Origin: Siphonodentalium dalli
Taxonomy: Eukaryota > Mollusca > Scaphopoda > Gadilida > Siphonodentaliidae
Reading direction: 5' to 3'
Length of the DNA: 64,000 nt
Assembly: GCA_032622095.1 (NCBI GenBank)
Contig: CP136061.1
Coordinates: 56,791,301-56,855,300 of the forward strand
Shown here: positions 49,418 to 61,959 of the stretch, in pieces
How the letters are laid out: each line of letters opens with the position of its first letter
How positions within the stretch are numbered: the first letter of the stretch is position 1
Made by a program: the position numbers and the translations under genes
Notes under the pieces: model-generated
What the model was told of the DNA's origin: nothing
Databases searched by the model: none
The model's input: the letters and a program-made list of their open reading frames with translations, nothing else

Positions 49418-49805
49418 TTTGGCTAACCTGAGCAATTTAACCAAACTCCAGTACATGTATCAAACATTCAACAGGTATATTTTTTAATATTTTAATAATA
49501 GTGGCGCTGGTGATAGAAATAGCCATCTCGGTTTTTTTGTGTTTGCCTAACCTGAGCAATGTTACCAAACTCCAATGCCTGTATAAAACATTCAAGAACA
49601 GGTGTATTTTTAACTATTTTAATAATGGTGGCGCTGGTGATAGGAATAGCAATCCCAGGTATGGTCGGGTTTTTAGGGTTTGGCTAACCTGAGCAATTTG
49701 ACCAAACTCCAATGCCTTAATAAAACATTCAAGAACAGGTGTATTTTTAAATATTTTAACAATGGTGGCGCTGGTAATAGGAATAGCTACCTCAGGTATG
49801 GTCGG
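49418..49805. repeat. Tandem triplication, 125-135 bp unit
   Basis: GCTAACCTGAGCAATTTAAC-type starts are at about 49420, 49546 and 49681, each followed by ACCAAACTCCA, AACATTCAAGAACAGGTG and GGTGGCGCTGGTGATAGGAA. The third copy is closest to the second. Confidence 0.9.
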
Positions 49806-49984
49806 TTTGCCGCATCAACTAACACAGCCTGTGACAGCCATTATCAAAATATTTCACAATATACATGTTTGTGATTGTTTTACACACATAATGGCTTTTC
49901 CTCGATTTGGATACAGTTTAAATGAATACCCCTGCACTCTACGCCCATCTGAGAAGAATTTCCTGTAAAATGTTTTGGCGCTTG

Positions 49985-50065
49985 AGAGTACACTAAACAG
50001 TCTGCTAGCGACCGATCGTTGGAACCCACGAACGATCGCAGAGTGTTTAGGGTGCGCTCGCACGC
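49985..50065. repeat. Short imperfect inverted repeat
   Basis: ACTAAACAGTCTGC and GACCGATCGTTGG face CGAACGATCGCAGAGTGTTT. It is followed by GGGTGCGCTCGCAC, an end-like motif also seen near 24650. Confidence 0.5.
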
Positions 50066-50617
50066 TGGAAAATTTGCCTGGAAATGTTTACGCCATGGCA
50101 GATGGCCGTAGCGAGTATAAGGATATGAACGACAAACTACTTATACAATGCACAAGCCCAACAGTGTAGACTACTGCATGCGCATGCGCAGTGATATCTG
50201 TGTAATTATACTTCATTGTTACACAACTGAAATTTACCAAACATTTGACATCAATAATCTGGCAAATATCGTTCGTGCAATAATTCGTGGCATTTCAGTG
50301 CTCTATGATAAGCTATGAAACAATCGAACACACCTTGTGCAATTCCAAAATGTATGATTCAAAAGTGTGCAAGAGATAGCTATCTATGAATAGGAAATTT
50401 ACCAGCCGTCTGAACGTAGCATGCATGTGGGAGACAATGTTGTTGTTGTTGCTGTTGTTATTTTCGAATGAAATATCCATATGACATATATGAACAAAAT
50501 GAACAATTGACTAAGTAGTGTTTAAACGACTAACTCATATGTAAATATTAGCGCAGACGACGTGCTAATGATAGATAGAATGATGATTATGCGAATGATG
50601 GTGTTGATGATGATCAC

Positions 50618-50643
50618 GATGATGATGATGATGATGATGATGA
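50618..50643. repeat. (GAT)n microsatellite
   Basis: Eight to nine GAT units. Confidence 0.9.
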
Positions 50644-50776
50644 CAGATGATAAAGACTAAACGCATTCATACCGCCACTGTATATATGTATAATATTGCA
50701 CTTAATTAACATGCACCTTGTACATATACCTCTCGTAACATGTGAATTCATGTCTATAGAGACATAAAGCATAGCA

Positions 50777-50850
50777 TAGCATATATAAGAATATATATTG
50801 GCACAGAGTTTTCGCAAAATTTCAGAAAGCTCCTGTAATAGAAGGGTTCA
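50777..50850. mobile_element. Remnant of the CATTCTCTTATATA hairpin family
   Basis: CATATATAAGAATATATATT then GGCACAGAGTTTTCGCAAAA and TTTCAGAAAGCTCCTGTAAT match the right side and 3' flank of the hairpin at 21532-21650 in worn form. Confidence 0.5.
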
Positions 50851-51688
50851 TGTTCCCCAGAATGAACCATTCGTATATTGTAAAGATTGTTCTGAATTGA
50901 ACAAAACTTTTGCAGCTTTGGCAATTCCAACTGTTATGGCAACATACAGCTTCTAATTCCTGTATCGGTGGCTCGATAGTTCGTCTCATTGGTCGTTAGG
51001 TCCTGGCACAGGCCCCTCGTTATAATGAGGAGTTAAAGAGTTCATCATATCGCAATGTTGATCAATCGATTGATACGTTGGGAGGTGAGATAGTGTTGTT
51101 ATCGATAATAGATAGGACGTCTCGTCACAAAGGCTCACAACCCGACAGGGTGCTAATCTCATAATGGAAACTAAGACAAGAGATACGAAGATCAATGTAT
51201 AGTGCGATGGCCGACGACTGGGGTCGGATTCATGCAACTTATTTAGTTCCGATCTCGATCTGCATGAACTGTGCCCGAGATTGGAGGGTGTAACCCCCCC
51301 CCCCTGTTTTTGGTACTCGGGGTTTGGTCCATTTTCAGGCGGTATACGAGGGATTCATTACCCTTTGTTAGCTGCTCTAATGCCCAATTTAACCGGTATT
51401 CAGGAGTAAACAAAATGGCCGGTACGCATCTTTTATAGCACATAATTTATAGCACACATTTTGATTATTTTCCAGCCGAAATGACAACTTACTTGTGATG
51501 TACTTCAGTCTAATACCGCCTGATATGTTGACGTTATGGATACTATACTCAAGTTTGTGACAACTATGATATTAGCAGCTGATATTAGCCTAAATTGCTA
51601 AGTATGCATTCTATATTTTATTAACTAGTACGCACGATTCACCCCTCTCTGTTAAGGATCCAGGCAATTTCAAAACATTATAATTCGG

Positions 51689-52233
51689 TTAAAAATGGTC
51701 TATCTCTTTGTAAACCTGTGTTATATAGTTACCGGGGTATAGAATATTAGATATGCATCGAAGACCCCTGTCCAGAAATGCTTCTATCGATTAATATTAG
51801 TAATATTTCGAACATTTTCCTTTCTGAAAACATGTGGTTGTTTAGCTAACAAACAATAGTGGTTACTTTTAACAGAGACCAGAAATTTTATTGTGTACTT
51901 TTGTCACAAATATACGTTAATTAGACTCATTATCGCTTACAACTGTGTAATAACACAATACAAACAATCGATCTGGGACATTTGAAGTTCGGGGCATAGC
52001 TATGGGAACACCCTAAGAGCTATATCACTATATGGTATCGCCTGAATGGTCTGTTCTGAAAATAGAACAATAAAGTGTCCCACTTACTCATCTCATTTTA
52101 TTAAAAAATATTCGAAATAAAATCAATATGTATTGATGGAAGCGTTTCCGGACATGAGTCTTCAATTCATATTAATTATATTATATCCACGAAACTATTT
52201 CAAAATTGTTATATGAAGAGATAATCCATCTTT
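51689..52233 (-). mobile_element. Family E element, copy 2 (uninterrupted, reverse)
   Basis: It starts TTAAAAATGGTCTATCTCTT and ends GAGATAATCCATCTTT. It is collinear with copy 1 read backwards and shows the pre-insertion state (GGTTACTTTTAACAGAGACC) of the nested site. Confidence 0.8.
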
Positions 52234-53259
52234 GAACCATGCATATTCCATAAAATTGTTGTATATGCCATAAAACACCACACTTGAACCTCAAAATTAG
52301 GAATTTAATCCCAATGATGCAACTTCAAATCTCCTTAGATACACAATAAACATGATCTCACCAGATCAGGAAAAAGAAGCATCAAAAGCACAACAATTTA
52401 GATGTTGAAATGATACGCATGACTTTTCTGGATGTTGATTTGGTTATGCTCTGGAAGACAATATAGATAGATAATCGGATTTATATGTTTTGGTGGGGAA
52501 TTATCAATCTTATTTCTATATCGCCGAGACAAAGCAGACAGTAGCCAGGAATGTCGATGTTGAAGAGCATTATCTATGTGTTGACTTACGCCGGAATACC
52601 ACGAAAGCCTGCAATTATAACTACGAGTAAGTAAAATTTCAGTTTTGAAATATATATATGTACGATCACAGTGAATAACTGACATTGATTATTAAATTAT
52701 TACAGTTCATTTCAGACTTGCTATTTTTATTATTCTCAAATCACGAGGCCTGAAGATATCTGAATCATATCACGATTAGTCGGCATCATTCTCACTAAAG
52801 CAATTTCCGAATTTTTATAGCAGCTCTTCATTCTTGATATCGGTCCAACCAAATCAGATCCCGAATTCCCGAAGTGGCTCTATGTTCTCGGGATCGTTGG
52901 CGACAATCGATTGGCGACAAATTGAAAGCGTGATGAACGTGTGACAAGAGAGATATATGTGAGTGTATGATTGATTAATTGACGAGTTATCAGTGTTTAA
53001 TGTCGCCGTCACGCGAAATAAGACGCGATCCCGGTCGGGACCCGGGATAATGACATACATTTGATGCAAAGTCTCACAGAGATAAATCACACATCAGTGT
53101 GTGAAAAACGAGAACGACAATGTGCCAACAAATGATTTCACAGAGTCACACGATGACTGATACGCACTCAATTTACAGTGGACCTATGGTGATATAACGC
53201 CAGGGACGTGTCTTAGAATGTCTCCTTTGGGACACGGTGTGTCCACCTTCAAATGTCCA

Positions 53260-53580
53260 ACTTCACCCTTGCACCACAGCAACTGCAACTTGTACCTCAA
53301 TATTTCCAACTGTTGGAATCTTTTCGACTTATGGCCATATGAGACAAAAATGTTGACCGAACGTAGAAAAAGATGCTTCTGTTGGTTTTAAAACAAGAAA
53401 TTTATCACTAGTTACCTGGTGAAAAATCAACTAATGAGAAGCATTTCAACTTATATGTTGTATACAATTTCCAACTCGTGTTTTATCAGACATAGCATTG
53501 GCAACTGTTGAAAAAATTGACCAAAGTTGGAGGGTGGGTGAGATACCCGCAAACCCTATGTAGCCACGTCCCTGTATGGC
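53260..53580. repeat. Dispersed repeat family R1 copy
   Basis: It has TTTCCAACTGTTGGAATC, AAATGTTGACCGAACG, ACAATTTCCAACTCGTG and the tail GGGTGGGTGAGATACCCG followed by GTAGCCACGTCCCTG. The tail matches the 1-300 copy closely. Confidence 0.55.
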
Positions 53581-53849
53581 ACACACTTGTCGCGAGGCGT
53601 ACAGGACTAACTTCAAGGTGGCCCAGAGATGTCTGCTTCAACATTGATAACCATAGGCAATTTTTCATAAAAAAATTTCTCAAAAGTTCCAAAGGTAAAA
53701 ATGGTGGTCTTGTCGATGTAATTAGAGCTCAATAAAATTTAGCTTTTAGAAACATTTTTCTTCTTAATAACATGTCAAATAACTATGACTCATGCATAAT
53801 ATCCCAACGAAATCAAATTTACAGTTGTGAAAATAGTAGAACTGAGATT

Positions 53850-53990
53850 TATGCTAGTGTGGGGAATTGGTCACCTCCGCTCCATATTATTATGTACACA
53901 TTTAAGTAAATCAGTTTGGTATATGGCTAACCCATGCGTTCTACCAACTGAATGATACTACTGACAATTTCAGTCACCTGGCCGTACCAT
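53850..53990 (-). mobile_element. Degraded tRNA-like SINE head
   Basis: On the minus strand, CATTCAGTTGGTAGAACGCA resembles the D arm of a tRNA (A box) followed by GGGTTAGCCA. About 70 bp further along GAGGTGACCAATTCCCC could be a worn B box. There is no acceptor stem and no cloverleaf. An insertion or decay separates the boxes. Confidence 0.35.
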
Positions 53991-54171
53991 TTCCGAAAAT
54001 ACAACATCTGAACTGCGCAATTGTAGACATTTACTCCGTCATTCGGGACAATTTCCGCCAAAAAAACAAAACAAAAACAAATGGTAATGATTCATCCAAG
54101 TCGCTGCATAATATATAGTTTTATGTAAGAATGAAATTGCGTGCCGCCATTTTGGATATCAAATTTAAAGA

Positions 54172-55620
54172 TGGATTATCTCTTCATATACCAATTTTGA
54201 AATAGTTTCCTAAGTATAAAATAATAATTCTAATGCACTTAGGCCAATATACCGCCGGAAACACCACATATTTGCGGGGGGTTATTCATCAATAACCTGT
54301 CGCAATGTATAGTCCGGTTCACCGCTTCAATGTTAGATATTCCTACGCGCCAATATTGCCGTTAGCTGAATTCCTAATCTCGGCCATGCCCAATCTAGTC
54401 CCGTCGCTGGCTCAATCTACTCCGCTTACTACTCCGTAAAGTTACGCTCCCGACGTTTATTTTTAGATTGCACTGTTAACGACGACGTCACAACCTAAAC
54501 GAACATGGTGAGAACGTTACGCCTTAGCGTAGTGAAGGCATAGAGCTAGCGTTTGGTCTATGCCCAATCCAGCCCCACTCACTGTTCCGTTTCTATCCAT
54601 GACGTCACCCTTACGCAGTACATGCCGGCGACGTAACGGAGTAGATGTATAGAGTTGGCGCCCTTGCTACTGACTTCCGTTACTAGCTCGTTGCTATATA
54701 AACAAACCGTCGACGTCGCTTTTGTCGAAAATTGACAGTCAGTACATTCGCCCTGTATACATGTACTTTCAGAAAATACAAAACACCACACCATTATATC
54801 CCACCAATGTCAGTGTATCGATATCATTTGACCAAATTTCTTGACATGAAACCGCGACAGACACGGCGTGAAATACATCGCATTGAGAAAACAATGTCCG
54901 ATTGTTTCAATTCAACTTCAAGTACGCGGTCAAATCAAAACCGCAATTTGCAAGTGCTAAGCATCTGAAAAAGACATCAGGTATACATGCAGAAACTAAT
55001 TGTTGTGCATATTTATTTCTATTTGAGGTGGCAATGTTTCATGTTTATCAGCTTTTTTAACGATAAGAGCGATGCTAATGGAGGGACTATATTTTATCTA
55101 GCGCATTAAATTTTAAATAAAAAGTCGTGAATTGGCTGAGTGTATTCTATGGCCGCACATTTCGTTGATAATTACGAGGCATTTGTTTGTCTAAATAACG
55201 TTTATAAGTTCGAAGAGTATTAGAATGGGGATAACAGTGTGGTGTTTTGTGATTTCGGAAAGGTACATGGCGAATATACTCCGCCGTCGCCCATTAACTA
55301 AATTTGCCACAGTATATTCGCCATGTACCTTTTCGAAATCACAAAACACCACACCGTTATCCCCTAAATATACATTGAATACCCATGTACGGAAACGCTT
55401 CTATCAATTAATATTGATTTTATTTGGAATATTTTATTATAAAATGAGATGATAAAATGGGACACTATATTATTCTATTTTTAAAACAGACCATTCTGGC
55501 GATACCATATATTGATAGAGATCATTAGTGTGTCCCCATAGCTACGCTCCGAACGTCAAGTATCCCAGATTGATAGTTTGTATTGTTTTATTCCATAGTT
55601 ATAAGCGATCACATATCTAT
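54172..55620. mobile_element. Family E element, copy 3, split by a 1.1 kb insertion
   Basis: 54172-54240 matches the left end of copy 1 (TTAAAGATGGATTATCTCTT onward). The match resumes at about 55372 (TTGAATACCCATGTACGGAA) and runs to about 55620 (CATAGTTATAAGCGATCA). The intervening DNA includes the hairpin at 55227-55364. The right end is missing. Confidence 0.7.
55227..55364. repeat. 138-bp hairpin with about 54-bp arms
   Basis: GGGGATAACAGTGTGGTGTT pairs with AACACCACACCGTTATCCCC, and the pairing continues through GGTACATGGCGAATATACT / AGTATATTCGCCATGTACC. A worn copy of one arm occurs at 54748-54806 (TACAAAACACCACACCATTA). Confidence 0.9.
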
Positions 55621-55869
55621 ACAATTGCAATTTACGAGTACAGCTATTACTATTACACGGACCGATTCATCACATGTTGTCAATTTTCATTGAAACGTGT
55701 GGATATGAGACATTGTCGCCATTCGCCATGTTATTGCCCAGTTATTGCAGCAATTTACGGACCGGGAGTCCACTATTGGTTGGATGTTCTTATCAAACTA
55801 TCTTTGGCTAACTCACTGAGGTGGATACTAAGTGTTGTGATACTAGTATACACAGTTTGATGTATCACG

Positions 55870-57490
55870 CTATCAAATTTCATCGAAAAATGTGGGACTA
55901 TAGAAGAATATTGTCGCCAAGTCATCACGCATAGTTATTTACGGACATTGCTGTTGTCTTGAAGGTTTCAGTCCCAACTAGCTGTTAGTGTTACTGATAT
56001 ATTGTCGTGATGTACACATTCACCTGTTAAAACAAAAACTGTGTTTCCAAGTGACTGGACAATTTCACGCCTTAAATGTTACCAAACATTATGCCATTAA
56101 GATGCTTTAATTTTACATGTACGCAAATTTGAGTTTTAACAATGATACATGTAGCTTGCTTTTTAAAAGGCATGCCCGATTCATATAATAGAATGGTCGC
56201 AATTAGTATTACTCGTAACTGAAGGATGGGCTACATGTGGTAATATCGTTTTTTATTTACAGCCATATTTATACAGTGGTCAGTGAAAGGTGAACACATC
56301 ACACAGTCTTTTTCTGGATTAAATCCCACGAGGCAGATAACAAGTTTGATTCTCTTCAAACTTCAAAGTTTCATAAGTATTGTCTGTCACATTATGCATT
56401 GAGGATTTAAGTTTAATCAAAACTATGATCGTAGTAGAAGAACTAAGGTGTATATTTCAATTACGAATAATAATAATTTTGACCATTCTAAAACATCAAT
56501 CGTAATGTCACCACGGGCTAATTTTACGGTAAATTAGCACAATGTGAGCAAAATTGGTGGTGACCCATGAAAAATACCATTCGTCTGAGTCGTCTTACCG
56601 TTATTAGTTACGGTCTTGATATTAATTAAACGGTATTGAACCGTAAAAATTACAACGGTCTGACTGTTACAGTCTGCAAGATACTTAAACAGTTTTGTAC
56701 CGTGGAACATGCTACATCCTGACCGAATGTTTAACGGTCCAAGGTTGGCAGCGATGTTGCGCGGTATGACATCGTTAAGCGACGGGCATTTTTCTAACAG
56801 CGTAGGAAGAAACTACCATTTGTATTCCCATGTGAATGGATCAAAACAATGAAACTTTGACACCGCATATCGGTAAGACATCGGATTTGCGAAATATGAG
56901 GTCGCAGTTTACGATTTCACGGGTTGAAGGAGGGCTGACAATAAAAACATAAGTACCAGGCTTCTTGGGGGGGGGGGCATGACTATCAGTGTGGGATGTG
57001 TTAAGTATCACATTACTGCTTTGACGGTTTAATTATTTTATAAAATAACTTAGTGCAGTGGTTGCCGAATTTCGCATATTGAATCAGCATCCCGCCAGCA
57101 TCCCGATTGTTAGTAATTTGACAATTTTTGCTGTTGTGGATGGCGGCTGCTGTTTCCTGTCAATAGGGACGTTTCACGACTAGGGTTACAAAAAAAATAA
57201 CGATTTGGATTACTGAACCCGGCAATGCATGGATAATCGTTCGCATTGAGAATTAGTTTCGCGTGACCCACAAGCTACAACGCACACAATAAACTTTTAT
57301 TCAATCGGCCAATTGAGGATATTTGTTCGATGCTTGACAAGTAAAGGCTGTATGACACAACATCATTAATTGACTGTATGAGTGTCTGTATTTTTTTTTT
57401 TTTTGGTACAATCCGAAGAAATTTTGACGGTTTGGGCAACACGGCTACTGTTAGAACGTGCGCACACTTGTTAAGAACTTAAACCCCAAA
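55870..57490. other. No supported gene
   Basis: AACGGT/ACCGT words recur between 56590 and 56760 (for example TTACGGTCTTG, GAACCGTAAAAATT, TTTAACGGTCC), perhaps an old element. A T-run lies at about 57390. Confidence 0.4.
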
Positions 57491-57499
57491 GTACCTTCA

Positions 57500-57900
57500 A
57501 CGTAGCTGTAACTCGGTAAGTCGGTAACCGAGAGGTATAGCGTACAGGTCTCTCGTGCTAGCGGACCAGGGGAATCGCACCCTAGTCAGGGTATTCTGAC
57601 AAAAATCAGAACTCGGTCAGATACCAAGTTTGTCAGGCTAAAATGTCTCATTCGAGATCACTGGATAAAGATCCGAATGCAAAATGCCGACTTCTCCCAT
57701 TACAACATTTGTCCAGGTATGTTGTCGTGGGTGCAGTACGCTGTCCGATCGGGCGTGGACATTAAAGGCTGACTGTGTACACGCCTCGATGTGTGCACGT
57801 TAAAGAATGCTATACTGAAGTCACCACAGGATTGTAAAGTTACTCGGCCGTGGTAGCGCCTGGACCCGAAAGGTTGCTGCACTGCAATATATACAGATAA
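57500..57900 (+). mobile_element. tRNA-derived SINE with a conserved-core-like 3' part
   Basis: GGTAACCGAGAGG resembles an A box, and TCTCTCGTGCTAGCGGACCA with the following GGGGAATCGCACCC resembles the anticodon-to-T arm of a Leu/Ser-type tRNA. Downstream, ACACGCCTCGATG and GTGCACGTTAAAGAATG resemble the GTGCACGTTAAAGA cores that I recall from widespread animal SINEs. The B box is degenerate, so the copy is old. Ends are approximate. Confidence 0.5.
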
Positions 57901-57909
57901 AGACAGATA

Positions 57910-59540
57910 CAGAACTCTATCCGCGAGTTTTGCGAAACATCCCTATCTGAGCAATGTTCACTGGCCGCTATCACTCTATGAGAAGTCCGGCATAAAAGCT
58001 CGGAGCGACAACCGAAGCTACGTAATTCAATAAACCAAGCGGGATATTAGTCGCCCAAACAACTCTCTTGGCGAGGTAACTTAATCAGTGACCGCAGAAG
58101 TTAGATTATCGCCAGGGGAGGTTACTCCGTACTTTTATCTTGTCAACAGATGCTCCAACACAAGCGCCGTGTTAATCTGATTTACGCATGACACGCCGGA
58201 TTCTCTTTCGCCATGACTACCAACAGAATGAATAGGACGCAAAGTGGCACCAAAACTATTAACGTCTTATATGAATGGCCTGAGTGTGGAACCGGTGTCA
58301 AGAGCAGAAATACCAAAGTTGGTTAAGTGGTCTTTCTAAATTGCCATGGAGTTGACGTGACATGTATACATCAGCGTTCGCGCAACAATGCGATGGTGTA
58401 TCGCGTTGTTTTCCATTTTTATACCACTATCACAGCAAAACTGAACGATCCAACACCCCCGTAGACCCAGCATCACCAACCCATAGTGTGTCACCGACAT
58501 TCCCACGCGTAGATATTATGAGAATATGTATGTATCCCACCGTAAAAGACAAACGGGAAAATTATCAGGCGACCATACTTCAGTCTAGTTCAACCCATTC
58601 CCCCTATTAAAATCAAATTTTATAAATATTTTTTTTTTGTTTCTTTTGCTCACTCGAGTAGTCGAGAATTTACTCACTGGTATAACCCGTGGCATTCACC
58701 ACTATCACAAGTTTGCCAGTATGTATATGTATCAGGGTGAAGTATCCGTTTTAACAACGTTGCAATATCCTGTGTCAATCTCAATCTGCGCTTTGCCACC
58801 CAAACTTCCGGTGGATACCCTCACTTGATCGCGGATAGTTGTATTTGAAGGGCAGATAATTTAGAAGATTATAATCTAACAAATATATATAGACTTTAAA
58901 ATATTTTAACAATAGCTGCATCGAGAAAGGCATCTTGGGTGAGCAATTTAAGAACAATATTTAGCTGTATAGTTATATATCTAAACTTGAATACTACTTT
59001 TCCTATGAATGTTTTGGGGGAAATAACGGCAAATTGCTTAAGCACATATCCAATCACAACAACATCACATCGAATTCAGCAGGACACACCAATATCGCAG
59101 TAATGTATAGACCCCTTACAATGTGAGGCAGAGTTGTCAAATATCAACCTTGATGGTCATGGCAATTTGTAAAGAAGCTAATCATCTATAATTGAAGCTA
59201 CATCCTTCAACTTATGGATTCGTCACACGCTAGAGCATTTAGCTAATGTACGTATTGCATGCTTGAATCTAAGATTTCAGATATTATAAGTCAGCGTTCA
59301 ACGGTTCAGATCAATGCCAGTTAAACAATCACTTTTGCAATTTGTACTGTAGAATTTTACATCTCAAATAGTAGACCTTGTTGCAAGTGCATTTTATAAT
59401 AAGCTAGAAATATGATTTTGTGACGTCACCAATTATATAGATAAACCGGTCCTGTCATGACGTTTTGAGTAATCGGAGTAAATTTCGAAGAAAAGCTGTT
59501 TTACAGTAATGCCCCAAATAATCGACTCCTTAACCACAGA
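57910..59540. other. No supported gene
   Basis: Open frames at 58362 and 58637 lack family similarity. No repeat structure is obvious. Confidence 0.4.
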
Positions 59541-59559
59541 ATAATTATTGGTAATTTTT

Positions 59560-59800
59560 CAGGATTTAGTCGGAAATATGGCTTGTTGCCATTCATCGGA
59601 AATCTCTCAGTGATGCTTAGAGTTTGTGGCCCTGTTAGTTATTTTCACGTGCAGATTATCGATATCATACCGACTGTAGGTCCAAATTCTCAAGTCCAAG
59701 ATCTGTTGAATCTGATTCAGCAGGGAGACGAAACACTGGCATCGTTTGTTCGGACATGTTACATACACAGGTCATACAGCGCATCACCGCTTACGTGAAA
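59560..59800 (+). pseudogene. CARD-like domain remnant, frameshifted
   Basis: After a TTTTTCAG acceptor-like site, a frame runs FSRKYGLLPFIGNLS and later GPNSQVQDLLNLIQQGDETL, ASFVRT. The string from GPNSQ to FVRT resembles the last two helices of caspase-recruitment domains (a polar helix, then LL-x-L-x-x-x-GD-x-x-x-x-x-F). After FVRT the similarity continues in another frame (TGHTAHHRLREK), so a frameshift separates two halves. CARDs link immune and cell-death receptors to their adaptors and are expanded in many marine invertebrates. No intact flanking gene is visible, so a decayed exon or gene fragment is likely. I typed no restored product. Confidence is limited because CARDs are poorly conserved. 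Confidence 0.35.
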
Positions 59801-60529
59801 AAAGGACAAAGCGCCCATTTGTTCAAATGCACATGTATGTATAATATAGAGGGAAGTGTCTTTCCATACATCGCCCGTCGCTCGTTTGGCGATGACATCC
59901 ATGTGTTGTCGTCCCCCGGATTCGCTACAATGTTAGCAGACAGAAACATGGCTACCAATATACTCCGACCTATTATAGACCCTAAAGCGCTATGAAGGTC
60001 GTGAGTAACACTGTTCGCCAAGAAATTACAAGAAAACCATAATCAGAAATGGTAACGCCCTCAAGATCATACTATTAGCCATAAATATAAATTATAATAT
60101 AAAATATATTGGTTACATGAATTCCGTTAAAACAACTAATCCTTCAAATTATAAAAAAACTACGGCTTATTACTGCAGGTTTCTCATTCACCACATCAGA
60201 AAGCTTCTAAATGCGGATCAAAAATCGGAGGCATTGTGTTCCCACGAAGAGTGCATGGCCCAGCCATTGTTCATACCTAAACATCGAAAGCAATTAACGC
60301 GGTCATAATAGTTACATACTGTAACTATAAGACATCCAGCGAATACATGCACACCCCACGGAAACCCGAAATGTGTTGTCATGCGAGATGTCCCATCGCT
60401 ATAGCTCAATTTGACACGGCCAGATTAGGCTTCCTACAATATCCTAAAACAATAAAGCTTATCAAATCATCGGCATAGTCAACAGCACTTTCACGAACTT
60501 GGACACCGACACTTAATAATCGCTCTACA

Positions 60530-60905
60530 TAAGCATGGTCAGACCTACCATCGAATACTGTAACTCTGCATGGAGCCCACATAACAAATATCAAAGCATT
60601 GTGTTAGAGAAATACAAAGAAAAGCAACGAAACTAGAAGTTCGTCAAATCAAAACTCTATGCTACCGAGACCGAACGATAAGACTCAATCTGATGTCTTT
60701 AAAATATGGAATATTTAGAGGAGATCTAATCGAGGTATATAAACTGTTGAATGATCATTACAATATCAATGCCTGTGACCTATTAGAAAGACATTCATCA
60801 GGAAGAACAAGAGGACATAATAAAAAGCTACAGATGCCCATTGTTAACAAGGCCATAGGAAAATATTTCTTCCAACACCCAATCAATTCAAAATATACAT
60901 AGACT
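60530..60905 (+). mobile_element. CR1-like non-LTR retrotransposon fragment (reverse transcriptase C-terminus)
   Basis: The plus strand encodes MVRPTIEYCNSAWSPHNK, the standard thumb motif (VRP-x-x-EY-x-x-x-W-x-P) of CR1/Jockey-type LINE polymerases. It is followed after a frameshift by QRKATKLEV and then from 60693 by GIFRGDLIEVYKLLND and RTRGHNKKL. The RGDLIEVYK block followed by RTRGH is typical of the C-terminal end of CR1-type ORF2. Only the last 120 or so residues remain, with at least one frameshift, so this is a 5'-truncated dead copy. No endonuclease or catalytic YADD motif is seen on this strand upstream. Confidence 0.75.
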
Positions 60906-61048
60906 CATTCTTCTATGATATCAAATACGAGTTCGACGACAAGTAATATGTTCAAGAGACTCACAAGTAAATATCTAATGACGATACACATACTTGTAAA
61001 CAAGCATCGCAAATAATTTTATTGGGACGAAAAGTCGCAAGACTTGTT

Positions 61049-61083
61049 CCGTATTATTATTATGATGATGATGATGATGATAT
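61049..61083. repeat. (ATT)n/(GAT)n microsatellite
   Basis: TATTATTATTATGATGATGA pattern just 3' of the LINE fragment, possibly derived from its tail. Confidence 0.8.
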
Positions 61084-61959
61084 GATTGGTAGAACAAACC
61101 ACTTTTACGATGATCGTGTCGTTATTTGTTTAAAATACGTATCAATTGACATATACGCACCGTTCCCTCATTAAAATCAACATATTTCGACCATTTTAGG
61201 GGATCTCCGCGAATTCGGGGACATCCGCAAATACACCTCCGGGACCTACTGCGAATTGTCACAATCGGAAAAAACCCATTATCTATAAATAAAACGCCCA
61301 GCGAACCATAGCTATCTAGAATCTCTAGGACAGTATTCACCGAGTGACCGAGGCCGTTAATAAACGTGGATCGTGATCAGAACAGTTTCTACCTTGGTAA
61401 ATGAAAACATCTAGCATTTTACTGGGGCGGTTGACGTCATATATATATAGACTGGACGTGTAATGATCAGCAACATGATGACTTCAGTGTTGTGTTAAAA
61501 CGTACACACCGCTGCAAGTTACGATGGCTGCAATTTTAACAGACTCAAACTAGTTTTTGAAAACCATGCACGATTTTGGTGGCATATCTCCTATGGCGAG
61601 ATGTTGCAATTCAAAAAGTCCACAGCAGTGATGGCAACAAATTATACACATCAAACTCCAATTTCGAGCGCCGAAAGGTACAGTTGTTGAAAATTTTGAC
61701 GCCGACATGGCTTCTCACAACGGAAAACTGGGCACACATTCCTTGAGTCATGATGGCCCAACAAGACACCAACACTATTGTGGAGCTTCAGATGATTCCG
61801 AGAATAAAACATAAAGATGTGCAATAACCAACAGAATATGAACAGGATTTCGTCCGTTTTCACGACCTGAAACGACCCGACATGCCACTCTTGTATACAC
61901 AGAGGAACATGCATCCGTTCAAATTGTTATGTCGCCCAGCAATGGCCGTGCACAGAGCC

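Noticed and set aside
60406-60594. YADD-like motif (DYADDLISF) on the minus strand next to the LINE fragment
   Set aside because: The genuine LINE polymerase similarity is on the plus strand, and no other polymerase motif accompanies the minus-strand string; taken as chance.
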